A program made the position numbers and the translations under genes. From NCBI GenBank assembly GCA_029884035.1, contig JAOUIM010000024.1, forward strand, positions 1-17,086: DNA of 17,086 nt. The letters run 5' to 3'. A model generated the notes under the pieces. It worked only from the letters and a program-made list of their open reading frames with translations. It did not search any database and was not told where the DNA came from. Position 1 is the first letter of the stretch. Each line of letters starts with the position of its first letter. Positions 1 through 6,813 of the stretch are shown here, piece after piece. The DNA is from Aquincola sp. (GTDB lineage Bacteria > Pseudomonadota > Gammaproteobacteria > Burkholderiales > Burkholderiaceae_C).

Positions 1-204
1 ATCGAGGAGCTCGCGTCCGCCTATGGCGTGCGCCTGTGCGCAGCCGTGTTCAAGGCGGCGAACCACCGATCGGTCGGATTGCTTCACCGCCTCGGCTTCA
101 CCCCCGCGAGCGTCTCTCAGGTCGTCGCGTTCGGCGCGCAGCCCGACGAAGGGGTCATGGTCAAGGCGGTCGGAGACGCCGCAGAATGCGGCCCAGCTGC
201 CTGA
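1..204 (+). CDS. GNAT-family N-acetyltransferase, C-terminal part (5' end outside window)
   Basis: An open frame runs from base 1 to a TGA at 202-204 and gives the last 67 residues of a protein. It contains the typical end of a GNAT fold: a beta-strand (RLCAAVF), then an Asn-containing helix (N-x-x-S-x-x-L-L-x-R) and L-G-F, which in this family forms part of the acetyl-CoA site and the last strands. The N-terminal half, including the Q/R-x-x-G-x-G/A pyrophosphate loop, lies upstream, so the substrate cannot be guessed. The next gene on this strand is another GNAT starting 106 bases on, but the two proteins do not look like a recent duplication in the visible part. Confidence 0.75.
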   Translation: MEELASAYGVRLCAAVFKAANHRSVGLLHRLGFTPASVSQVVAFGAQPDEGVMVKAVGDAAECGPAA

Positions 205-310
205 TCGTGCGCAACCCCAGCACCAGTCGGCGCTGCCGCGATCCACGCCCATCGCACTCGATGCCGGAGACCATGCCTCGACACCTGCTCGCAGCGGCCC
301 AGGTGCAGCC

Positions 311-847
311 ATGAGCAAGCTGCCACCGCCGGAAGTCCCGGGATTCGTCCTGCACCCCGTCTCGCCCGCGGACGCCGCCGAGTGGGCGGAGTTCGCCGCG
401 CTGCCGCAGGTGCAGCAGCACACCAGCTCGGCCATTTCACGGGCGGCCGATCTGCTGCCGATGATCGAGCGGTCGCAGTCGGAGGACGAGAGTGCGCCCG
501 TGCTGTTCGTGGTCAGGCAGGCCGCGACCCACCAGCTCGTGGCCACGGTGGGCTTCCACACGATCTCGTCGCTGAACCGCACCGCCGAGATCACCTACGT
601 CGTGCGGCCCGAGCACTGGGGACAAGGGCTCGCCACTCGTTTGTGCGACGCGGCCGTGCAATGGGGTTTCGACGCGCGCGGCTGGGTGCGCGTGCAGGCG
701 ACGGTGCTCGAGGCCAATCGGCCGTCGATCCGCGTCCTGCAGAAATGCAGGTTCGCCTACGAGGGGCGGCTGCGCAACTTCCGACTCGTCCGCGGCAAGC
801 CCAGCGACTACCTGCTCTACGCCAGGGTACCCGAGGCTGCGCCGTGA
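311..847 (+). CDS. GNAT-family N-acetyltransferase, RimJ/RimL-like
   Basis: A complete 178-residue protein, the usual length for RimJ/RimL-type GNATs, which transfer acetyl from acetyl-CoA to an amine (protein N-termini or small molecules). The acetyl-CoA binding segment is visible as R-P-E-H-W-G-Q-G-L-A-T (about residues 99-109), followed by E-A-N-R-P-S-x-x-V-L-x-K-x-x-F-x-x-E-G (about 134-152), the classic motif B of this subfamily. The frame is open far upstream (to about base 23), but homology begins only at the ATG at 311, which has a weak AGGTG five bases before it. The gene ends 19 bases from the convergent ATPase gene. The substrate is unknown. Confidence 0.85.
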   Translation: MSKLPPPEVPGFVLHPVSPADAAEWAEFAALPQVQQHTSSAISRAADLLPMIERSQSEDESAPVLFVVRQAATHQLVATVGFHTISSLNRTAEITYVVRPEHWGQGLATRLCDAAVQWGFDARGWVRVQATVLEANRPSIRVLQKCRFAYEGRLRNFRLVRGKPSDYLLYARVPEAAP

Positions 848-849
848 GT

Positions 850-869
850 TGAGCTTGCCGCGCGGCTCA
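850..869. terminator. Possible stem-loop between convergent genes
   Basis: TGAGC (850-854) pairs with GCTCA (865-869) around a GC-rich loop, just past the GNAT stop and overlapping the stop of the convergent ATPase gene. It has no T-run on either side. Its position suits a bidirectional terminator, but the 5-bp stem is weak, so this is tentative. Confidence 0.25.
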
Positions 870-1601
870 GTGCTGCAGGATCTTCGACAGGAACTCTTTT
901 GCGCGCGCTGAGCGCGCATCGGGGTTGCCGAAGAAGTCTTCCTTGCTGCAATCCTCGACGATCCTGCCGTGGTCCATGAAGATGACGCGGTGGCTGACCT
1001 TGCGCGCGAAACCCATCTCGTGCGTGACCACCATCATCGTCATCCCCTCGTCGGCCAGCTTGACCATGACGTCGAGCACCTCGCCCACCATCTCGGGGTC
1101 GAGCGCCGAGGTCGGCTCGTCGAACAGCATCACGATCGGGTCCATGCACAGCGCGCGCGCGATCGCCACCCGCTGCTGCTGCCCCCCCGACAGCTGGGCG
1201 GGAAACTTGTCCTTGTGCGCCGTCAGGCCGACCCGGTCGAGCATCTGCAGGCCGCGCTGGGCCGCGTCGTCCTTGCTGCGGGCGAGCACCTTGATCTGCG
1301 CCAGCGTGAGGTTCTCGGTCACCGACAGATGCGGGAACAGTTCGAAGTGCTGGAACACCATGCCCACGCGGCTGCGCAGCCGGGGCAGGTCGGTCTTCGG
1401 ATCACTGATGCTGATGCCGTCGACGACGACGTCCCCCTTCTGGAACGGCTCGAGTGCATTGACCGTCTTGATGAGGGTGGACTTGCCCGAGCCCGACGGG
1501 CCGCAGACGACGACGACCTCGCCCTTGCGGATGCTCGTGCTGCAGTCGGCGAGCACCTGGAAGCTGCCGTACCACTTGCTCACATTCCTGATTTCGATCA
1601 C
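867..1601 (-). CDS. Polar amino acid-type ABC transporter ATP-binding protein (GlnQ-like)
   Basis: A 244-residue ATPase of the GlnQ/HisP/ArtP type, which energises uptake of polar amino acids at the inner face of the cytoplasmic membrane. All nucleotide-binding motifs are intact: Walker A G-P-S-G-S-G-K-S-T (34-42), Q-loop Gln84 in M-V-F-Q-H-F-E-L-F-P, signature L-S-G-G-Q-Q-Q-R (137-144), Walker B V-M-L-F-D-E-P (157-163) and switch His194 in V-T-H-E-M-G. The frame extends upstream, but the GTG at 1601 is the likely start: it gives the family's usual N-terminus (I-E-I-R-N-V-S-K), lies seven bases after a GAGGG ribosome site, and overlaps the LysR stop as GTGA. Oddly, no permease or periplasmic binding protein gene lies nearby, so it must pair with partners encoded elsewhere or have another use. 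Confidence 0.93.
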   Translation of the reverse strand: MIEIRNVSKWYGSFQVLADCSTSIRKGEVVVVCGPSGSGKSTLIKTVNALEPFQKGDVVVDGISISDPKTDLPRLRSRVGMVFQHFELFPHLSVTENLTLAQIKVLARSKDDAAQRGLQMLDRVGLTAHKDKFPAQLSGGQQQRVAIARALCMDPIVMLFDEPTSALDPEMVGEVLDVMVKLADEGMTMMVVTHEMGFARKVSHRVIFMDHGRIVEDCSKEDFFGNPDARSARAKEFLSKILQH

Positions 1602-2557
1602 GCGCTGACCCTCGACGGCTGACGCCGATCTTCGACGGCTGCGTGCGCCTGGCTCAGATGATCCCACAGCGCCTGCGCGCCCGGCTTGACGGTGCGCGCC
1701 GAGCCGGGGCGCTCGCGAACCAGGCGCACGTCCATCGTCAGCTCCCAGGTACCTTGCTCGCCCGCCGGCGCGAGGCGCTTGGCGCGCACGTCCTTCCTGA
1801 CCGTGCTGGCCGGCAGGAACGCGAGGCCGTGGCCTTCGAGCGCCATCGCCTTCAGGCTCTCGGCCATGTCGGTTTCGTAGACGATATCGAGCTGCGGCAA
1901 CTGCGTCGCACCCCTGAGGATGTGTTCGACGAGCCGCGACATGTAGGCGCCCGATGCGTAGCTCAGGAACGGCACCTTGGCGGACGCGCTGCCGGGCAGC
2001 TGCCACAGAGGCCGGCCGTCGGCGTCGGCACGCGCGAACGGCGCGAGCGTCTCGCGGCCCAGGCTCAACATCTCGTAGCGCTCAGGCGCGAGCTGCAGCG
2101 GCTGCGACGGGTGGTCGTAGGCCAGCAGCAGGTCGCAGTGGCCTTCGGTCAGGCGAAGCACCGCGTCGTGCACGTTCAGCGCAATGAGTCGCGTCTTCAG
2201 GTGCGGGAAGGTGCGCCGCAACTCGAGCAGCCACTGCGGAAAGAACGCGAAGGCCAGCGTGTGCGGCAGCGCGAAGTCGATCATGTCGCTGCCACTGGCC
2301 TGGTGGGTGCGCATCAGGTTGCGCGTGGCCTGCAGCGACGCAAGCATCTCCTGCGCCTGCGCGAGAAAAGTCTCGCCCGCCGCCGTCAGGCGCATCGGAA
2401 AGATCGAACGATCGACCAGGTCGACACCGGCCCAGGCCTCGAGCGCCTGGATGCGTCGCGAGAACGCCGGCTGCGTCACGTGGCGCAACTGCGCAGAACG
2501 CGAGAAGCTGCGCGTGCCCGCAAGGCTCACGAAATCCTCGAGCCACTTGGTGTCCAT
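1598..2557 (-). CDS. LysR-family transcriptional regulator, HypT/YjiE-like
   Basis: A 319-residue LysR regulator with an N-terminal winged helix-turn-helix (about residues 3-60: T-K-W-L-E-D-F ... F-S-R-S-A ... V-T-Q-P-A-F-S-R-R-I-Q-A-L-E) and a C-terminal effector domain. From memory the sequence aligns with Escherichia coli HypT (YjiE), the hypochlorite-responsive regulator, along its length, including the region around G-A-Y-M-S-R-L and T-D-M-A-E-S-L-K-x-M-A-L-E-G-x-G-L-A-F-L-P. Met206 and Met231 match two of the three HypT methionines whose oxidation activates it; the third position appears to be Leu115. The ATG at 2557 is chosen because HypT homology begins there; longer starts up to 2629 overlap the exporter gene. 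It starts 7 bases after the exporter stop and overlaps the ATPase start by 4 bases, which suggests one transcript. Confidence 0.9.
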   Translation of the reverse strand: MDTKWLEDFVSLAGTRSFSRSAQLRHVTQPAFSRRIQALEAWAGVDLVDRSIFPMRLTAAGETFLAQAQEMLASLQATRNLMRTHQASGSDMIDFALPHTLAFAFFPQWLLELRRTFPHLKTRLIALNVHDAVLRLTEGHCDLLLAYDHPSQPLQLAPERYEMLSLGRETLAPFARADADGRPLWQLPGSASAKVPFLSYASGAYMSRLVEHILRGATQLPQLDIVYETDMAESLKAMALEGHGLAFLPASTVRKDVRAKRLAPAGEQGTWELTMDVRLVRERPGSARTVKPGAQALWDHLSQAHAAVEDRRQPSRVSA

Positions 2558-2564
2558 CGTCGTC

Positions 2565-4415
2565 TCAGTGCGCCTGTTCGTCGGCCCGTGCCTGCTGGAG
2601 CTGCCACATCGAAGCGTAACGCCCGCCACGTGCCAGCAGCACCGGGTGCGACCCGCGCTCGATGACCCGGCCCTGCTCGAGCACGACGATCTCGTGGGCG
2701 TCGACGATCGTCGACAGCCGGTGCGCGATCACCAGCGCCGTCTTTCCCTGGGCGGCACTCCTCAGTTCGGCCTGGATCGCGCGCTCATTGGCCGAGTCAA
2801 GCGCCGAAGTGGCCTCGTCGAAGATCAGGATCGGCGGATTCTTGAGCAACGTGCGCGCGATCGCGACGCGTTGCTTCTCGCCACCCGATAGCTTCAGTCC
2901 GCGCTCGCCGACCATCGTGTCGTAGCCCTGCGGCGTGCTCGCGATGAAGGCATGGATGTGCGCCGCCTTCGCGGCACCCTCGACTGCCGCCCGGTCGGCA
3001 CCGGGCCGGCCGTAGGCGATGTTGTACTCGACGGTGTCGTTGAACAGCACGGTGTCCTGCGGCACGATGCCGATCGATGCGCGCAGCGACGCCTGCGTGA
3101 CCGTACGGATGTCCTGGCCGTCGATCGAAATGCGGCCACCGTTGACGTCGTAGAAGCGGTAGAGCAGCCGGGCCAGGGTCGACTTGCCTGCGCCCGAGGC
3201 GCCCACCACCGCGACCGTCTTGCCGGCCGGCACCTCGAAGCTCACGTCGTGCAGGATCGGCCGGTCGGGGTTGTAGGAAAAGCTCACACCCTCGAAGCGC
3301 AGCGTGCCCTCACGCACGATGAGCGGCCGCGCGTCGGGTGCATCGGCGATCTCGCGGTGCTGGCCGAGCAGCGCGAACATCTTTTCCATGTCCACCGTCG
3401 ACTGCTTGATCTCGCGGTAGATCACGCCGAGGAAGTTCAGCGGGATGTACAGCTGGATCATCAGCGCGTTGACGAGCACGAGGTCGCCGAGCGTGAGTCG
3501 ACCATCGACCACGCCCAGCGTGGCGCGCCACACGAGCAGCGTGACCGCCGCCGCGATGATCAGGCTCTGGCCGAGGTTGAGCACCGACAGCGAAGTCTGC
3601 GACTTGACCGACGCACGCTCGAGCCGGTACAGGTTCTCGTCGTAGCGCCCTTCCTCGAAGCGCTCGTTGTTGAAGTACTTGACGGTCTCGTAGTTGATCA
3701 GGGCGTCGACGGCACGCGTGTTCGCCTTGCTGTCCTGTTCGTTCATCGCACGCCGGAAATGGGTGCGCCACTCGGTCACGCTCACGGTGTAGGCGATGTA
3801 GCCCACCAGAGCGGTCAGCGTGATGCCCGCGAACCAGGCATCGAATTTCGTCGCCAGCAGCGCGATCACCAGACTGATCTCCACCAGCGTGGGCAGGATG
3901 TTGTAGATGAAGTAGTTGAGCAGCGAGTGAATGGCGCGCGAGCCGCGCTCGATGTCGCGCGAGACACCGCCGGTCTGGCGCTCGAGGTGGAAGCGCAGCG
4001 ACAGCGCGAGCAGGTGCTCGAAGGTCTGCAGCGCGACCCTTCGCGCCACCCGTGCGGCCACCGGATAGAACAGGAATTCGCGCAGCTCGGTGAACAGCGT
4101 GACCGACACGCGCAGCGCGCCGTAGGCCAGGATCAGCGACACCGGTACCACCAGCAGCGCGCGCGGGTCGCCCGGCTTGAGGTCGAGCGCATCGACCAGC
4201 GCCTTGAGCACCAGCGGCACGCCCACGTTGGCCAGCTTGGCCGCGACCAGGCACGCCAGCGCCAGCAGCACACGCCAGCGCCACTGCCACACGTAGGGCA
4301 GCAACTTGCGGATCGTGCCCAGGCCGTCGGAGGGCGCCGGTACGGCGGGTCTGCCGTCTGTGGCCGCCGGCAGTGGCATCTGGGCGATGGCAACGGATTC
4401 GGGGGCGCGGCGCAT
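2565..4415 (-). CDS. ABC exporter, Atm1/ABCB7/HMT1 type (fused membrane and ATPase domains)
   Basis: A 616-residue half-transporter. The membrane domain spans about residues 40-345, with hydrophobic segments near 47-70, 85-108, 165-190, 195-215 and 278-300. The ATPase domain follows: Walker A G-A-S-G-A-G-K-S-T (405-413), signature L-S-G-G-E-K-Q-R (509-516), Walker B I-L-I-F-D-E-A (529-535) and switch His565 in A-H-R-L-S-T. The Atm1/ABCB7 family is marked by T-E-W-R-T-x-F-R-R-x-M-N (214-225) and N-Y-E-T-V-K-Y-F-N-N-E (241-251). In Atm1 proteins the arginines of the first motif line the glutathione-conjugate site, so export of glutathione-complexed metal or sulfur species is likely. The ATG at 4415 has AGGA directly against it; the ATG at 4379 (residue 13) is an alternative that would widen the 46-base divergent gap to yciA. 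Confidence 0.92.
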   Translation of the reverse strand: MRRAPESVAIAQMPLPAATDGRPAVPAPSDGLGTIRKLLPYVWQWRWRVLLALACLVAAKLANVGVPLVLKALVDALDLKPGDPRALLVVPVSLILAYGALRVSVTLFTELREFLFYPVAARVARRVALQTFEHLLALSLRFHLERQTGGVSRDIERGSRAIHSLLNYFIYNILPTLVEISLVIALLATKFDAWFAGITLTALVGYIAYTVSVTEWRTHFRRAMNEQDSKANTRAVDALINYETVKYFNNERFEEGRYDENLYRLERASVKSQTSLSVLNLGQSLIIAAAVTLLVWRATLGVVDGRLTLGDLVLVNALMIQLYIPLNFLGVIYREIKQSTVDMEKMFALLGQHREIADAPDARPLIVREGTLRFEGVSFSYNPDRPILHDVSFEVPAGKTVAVVGASGAGKSTLARLLYRFYDVNGGRISIDGQDIRTVTQASLRASIGIVPQDTVLFNDTVEYNIAYGRPGADRAAVEGAAKAAHIHAFIASTPQGYDTMVGERGLKLSGGEKQRVAIARTLLKNPPILIFDEATSALDSANERAIQAELRSAAQGKTALVIAHRLSTIVDAHEIVVLEQGRVIERGSHPVLLARGGRYASMWQLQQARADEQAH

Positions 4416-4461
4416 TCCTCAAGTGTCGTGGAAGAATGGCCCACCTGCTGAGAGGCGCCCG

Positions 4462-4875
4462 ATGCCCACCACCGCCCCCGTCCTCGCCCCGTCCCACCTG
4501 CCCGACGGCGCGGAGCTCGTCATGCGCGTCATGCCGATGCCGGCCGACACCAATCCGAACGGCGACATCTTCGGCGGCTGGCTGATGGCACGCGTCGACG
4601 AGGCCGGGGCCGTGCTGCCGGCTCGCATCGCGCGCGGGCGCATCGCCACCGTCGCGGTCAACCAGTTCCTGTTCAAGCAGGCGGTGAGCGTAGGCGACCT
4701 GCTATCGTTTTACGCGCGGGTCGAGCGCATCGGCACGACCTCGGTCACGGTGCATGTGGAGGTACTGGCCGAGCGCAACCCGGCCAACGTGCACGTGGTC
4801 AAGGTGACGGAGGCCAACCTGACCTACGTCGCGATCGACCGCGAAGGCCGGCCGCGGCCGATCCCGCGCGATTGA
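4462..4875 (+). CDS. yciA: Acyl-CoA thioesterase, YciA-type hotdog fold
   Basis: A 137-residue single hotdog-domain protein, close to the 132 residues of E. coli YciA, which hydrolyses a broad range of acyl-CoAs to free acid and CoA in the cytosol. The family motif M-P-A-D-T-N-x-N-G-D-I-F-G-G-W-L-M is at about residues 26-42; Asp35 in it is the expected catalytic acid. G-T-T-S-V-x-V-x-V-E-V (about 94-104) and K-V-T-E-A-x-x-x-Y-V-A-I-D (about 114-126) also match. The ATG at 4462 has GAGAGG six bases upstream. The gene is divergent from the ABC exporter with only 46 bases between, so both promoters must be compact or overlap the coding ends. Confidence 0.92.
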   Translation: MPTTAPVLAPSHLPDGAELVMRVMPMPADTNPNGDIFGGWLMARVDEAGAVLPARIARGRIATVAVNQFLFKQAVSVGDLLSFYARVERIGTTSVTVHVEVLAERNPANVHVVKVTEANLTYVAIDREGRPRPIPRD

Positions 4876-4883
4876 GGCGCTCG

Positions 4884-4902
4884 GGTAGCGCAGGGCGCTA
4901 CC
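4884..4902 (+). terminator. Perfect 8-bp hairpin after yciA
   Basis: GGTAGCGC (4884-4891), loop AGG, GCGCTACC (4895-4902): a perfect, GC-rich 8-bp stem starting 9 bases after the yciA stop. A second small perfect stem, GACCC-CCA-GGGTC, follows at 4921-4933. No T-run follows either one, so this is either a terminator of the non-canonical type or an mRNA 3'-end stabiliser that separates yciA from the next gene. Confidence 0.45.
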
Positions 4903-4976
4903 AAGGGACCGATCGGCCTGGACCCCCAGGGTCGTCGCCCCAGGCACCGCAGGCGCATGGAATGATCCGAGCCTGC

Positions 4977-4984
4977 AAAGGAGG
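4977..4984 (+). promoter_or_regulatory. Strong ribosome binding site that fixes a GTG start
   Basis: AAAGGAGG, a near-complete anti-16S match, lies six bases before the GTG at 4991. It is the strongest Shine-Dalgarno I see in the window and decides the start of the zinc-ribbon protein. The six spacer bases are all C. Confidence 0.75.
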
Positions 4985-4990
4985 CCCCCC

Positions 4991-6043
4991 GTGTTCAAGT
5001 TCCTGCGCGTGCCCGAGAAGATCTTCGGCCTCGTCATGTGGCTGGTGTCGCTGGCGTTTGCGACCTTCCTCATCGGCCTGGGCGGCAAGGTGGTTGCCGA
5101 CCTGCCCCGCCTCGGGGACCGGGTCACGATCGACGACTATGTGACGCCACGCGATGCGCTGCCCGCGCTGCGCTCCGAGTTGCGCACGCTCGAGCCGCGC
5201 GTGCGCGATGCCGCCACGCGCCAGCAACAAGGCCGCCTCGCGCTGGACAGTGCGCGCAATGCCTACAACGCGGCTCGCGCGACGCACCAGAACTGGCTGG
5301 CCACCCGCACCGCGACGACGGATCCGTCGCAGGACCCGGAAGTGATCCGACGCACGCGCGAACTCGACGAACTCAAGTCCCGCGAGCGCCAGGCGCAGGT
5401 ATCGATGGAAGCGATCGAGCGCGAGCAGCTCGACCTGGCGCAGCGCGCCGACGCCCTGCGCGTGCGCGAATCCGACCTGCTGCGCGATGCGCAGGCGGCA
5501 TTCCAACGCGCCCAGTTCTGGCAAGAGCTGCGTGTGTTCGGTGCGCGGCTGGCGCTGACCCTGCCGCTGCTCGTGATCGCCGGCGCCCTGTGGGCAAGGA
5601 AGCGCGGCAGCGACTACTGGCCACTGCACCGCGGCTTCGTGCTGTTTGCCGTCTTCACGTTCTTCGTCGAGCTGGTGCCCTACCTGCCGAGCTACGGCGG
5701 CTATGTGCGCTACACGGTGGGCGTGATCGCCACCGCGATCGTGGGCCATTACGTCATCAAGGCGATGCGCCGCTACCTCGCACAGCGCCAGGCGGCGGCA
5801 AAGCAGTCGGAGGCCGAGCGGCGGCACGCGCTGTCGGCAGATGCCGCGGTGAAGAAGCTCGCCGCCAACGTCTGCCCCGCCTGCGAACGAGCGGTGATGA
5901 CCACCGACAAGGCACCGGCCAACTTCTGCGTGCACTGCGGCCTGAAGCTGTTCGACGAGTGCGGCAACTGCCACACGCGAAAGAACGCCTTCTTCCACTA
6001 CTGCCCGAGCTGCGGCAGCGTGGGAGCCGGTCAGACCGCTTGA
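4991..6043 (+). CDS. Membrane protein with long coiled coil and C-terminal double zinc ribbon, function unknown
   Basis: A 350-residue protein I cannot assign to a characterised family. In order: a hydrophobic segment at about 11-31; a charged Arg/Glu/Ala/Leu-rich stretch at about 55-180 that looks like a helical coiled coil; three hydrophobic segments at about 185-201, 215-232 and 238-255; a basic linker; and two zinc-ribbon half-sites, Cys295/298 with Cys313/316 and Cys324/327 with Cys338/341. One candidate topology, untested, puts the coiled coil in the periplasm between TM1 and TM2 and, with four segments, the zinc ribbon in the cytosol. The GTG start at 4991 is set by a strong ribosome site. 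The gene stands alone: a hairpin separates it from yciA and it converges on the fatty-acid gene set. The zinc ribbon could bind protein or nucleic acid; no enzymatic motif is visible. Confidence 0.88.
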   Translation: MFKFLRVPEKIFGLVMWLVSLAFATFLIGLGGKVVADLPRLGDRVTIDDYVTPRDALPALRSELRTLEPRVRDAATRQQQGRLALDSARNAYNAARATHQNWLATRTATTDPSQDPEVIRRTRELDELKSRERQAQVSMEAIEREQLDLAQRADALRVRESDLLRDAQAAFQRAQFWQELRVFGARLALTLPLLVIAGALWARKRGSDYWPLHRGFVLFAVFTFFVELVPYLPSYGGYVRYTVGVIATAIVGHYVIKAMRRYLAQRQAAAKQSEAERRHALSADAAVKKLAANVCPACERAVMTTDKAPANFCVHCGLKLFDECGNCHTRKNAFFHYCPSCGSVGAGQTA

Positions 6044-6045
6044 TC

Positions 6046-6064
6046 GACGGGGCTGGCCCGCGTC
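6046..6064. terminator. Hairpin between convergent genes, likely bidirectional terminator
   Basis: GACG (6046-6049) pairs with CGTC (6061-6064), then GGG (6050-6052) pairs with CCC (6057-6059), with one bulged base and a 4-base loop. It fills the 23-base gap between the stops of the zinc-ribbon protein and the SGNH hydrolase, where transcription must end from both sides. There is no T-run. Confidence 0.4.
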
Positions 6065-6066
6065 AC

Positions 6067-6798
6067 CTACGACGCTGCCGGCCGAACCCGCGGCCACACC
6101 TGCTCGGCGATGTGCTCGGCCAGCGCAATGCTGCAGACGCGATAGACGGGCGGGCCCGGGTGGAAACCATCCTCGGCCATCACGCCGGCATTCAGCGGCA
6201 GGTCGATCGGAACGTGGCTCACGTCGTCACGCGTGCGGGCCCAGGCGGCCACCGCGGCGTCGTGGCGGCGCGCGTCGGCACCGGCGACCCAGCGCAGGGG
6301 CTGCGGCAGGCCGGGAAACCGGTGCACGGGCGGCAGTGGAGCGAACACCACATGCGCAACGCCGTGTGCATTGCGCAACCGGTTGGCGATCGCCTCGCGT
6401 GCGGCCACCGCGCGGCGCGAGGGCACTTGATCGACGACATCGTTGACGCCCAGCACCACGACGGCAATGTCGGCCTCGATCGGCCCCGCCTGCTCGAGCA
6501 TCGCCAGACACTGCGCGCTGTTCACGCCAGAGCGGGCCATCAGGCGCCAGCGCACCCGGACACCGGCCTGGCGGGCGAGCGCTGCCGGCAGGTACCCGGC
6601 CAGCGCCTCGCGCTGCCTGGCCACGCCCACACCCGCCGCCGACGAGTCGCCCAGCATCAGCAGCCGCAGCAGGGGCCCCTGCCCCACTTCACCCTCGCGT
6701 TCGCCGGCGGCTTCGGGCAGGCGGGGCAGGCGGGCGCGCGTCAGCAGCGCCTGGGTCACGAGCACCGGCGACAGCAGCAGCTTGGCAGTCAGGCTCAT
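6067..6798 (-). CDS. SGNH/GDSL-type hydrolase (esterase/lipase-like)
   Basis: A 243-residue serine hydrolase with the SGNH blocks in order: block I G-D-S-S-A-A-G (about 50-56, nucleophile Ser52), block II Gly91 in R-S-G-V-N-S, block III G-V-N-D (about 117-120, oxyanion Asn119) and block V D-G-F-H-P (about 210-214, Asp210 and His213). A hydrophobic N-terminus (L-L-L-S-P-V-L-V, about 7-14) could be a membrane anchor or uncleaved signal. Such enzymes cleave ester or thioester bonds; as the last gene after the beta-oxidation genes (15 bases from the crotonase) it may release or trim acyl chains, but that is inference. The start is ATG 6798; an in-frame GTG six bases earlier (6804) is equally possible, and neither has a good ribosome site. 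Confidence 0.85.
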   Translation of the reverse strand: MSLTAKLLLSPVLVTQALLTRARLPRLPEAAGEREGEVGQGPLLRLLMLGDSSAAGVGVARQREALAGYLPAALARQAGVRVRWRLMARSGVNSAQCLAMLEQAGPIEADIAVVVLGVNDVVDQVPSRRAVAAREAIANRLRNAHGVAHVVFAPLPPVHRFPGLPQPLRWVAGADARRHDAAVAAWARTRDDVSHVPIDLPLNAGVMAEDGFHPGPPVYRVCSIALAEHIAEQVWPRVRPAAS

Positions 6799-6813
6799 CG
6801 TCACCGCCGTGCG

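Noticed and set aside
1..847. Tandem GNAT genes as a recent duplication or a toxin-antitoxin module
   Set aside because: The visible C-termini differ clearly in sequence, and no small ribbon-helix-helix antitoxin gene lies next to either one.
2407..2418. GAACGATCGACC inside the LysR gene as a second TetR operator
   Set aside because: Only one half matches the palindrome core near tetR, and it lies within coding sequence of an unrelated gene.
1643..2665. A 340-codon plus-strand frame over the LysR gene
   Set aside because: It is the reverse-strand shadow of a regulator with convincing homology; the product is Arg/Gln-rich with no motif.
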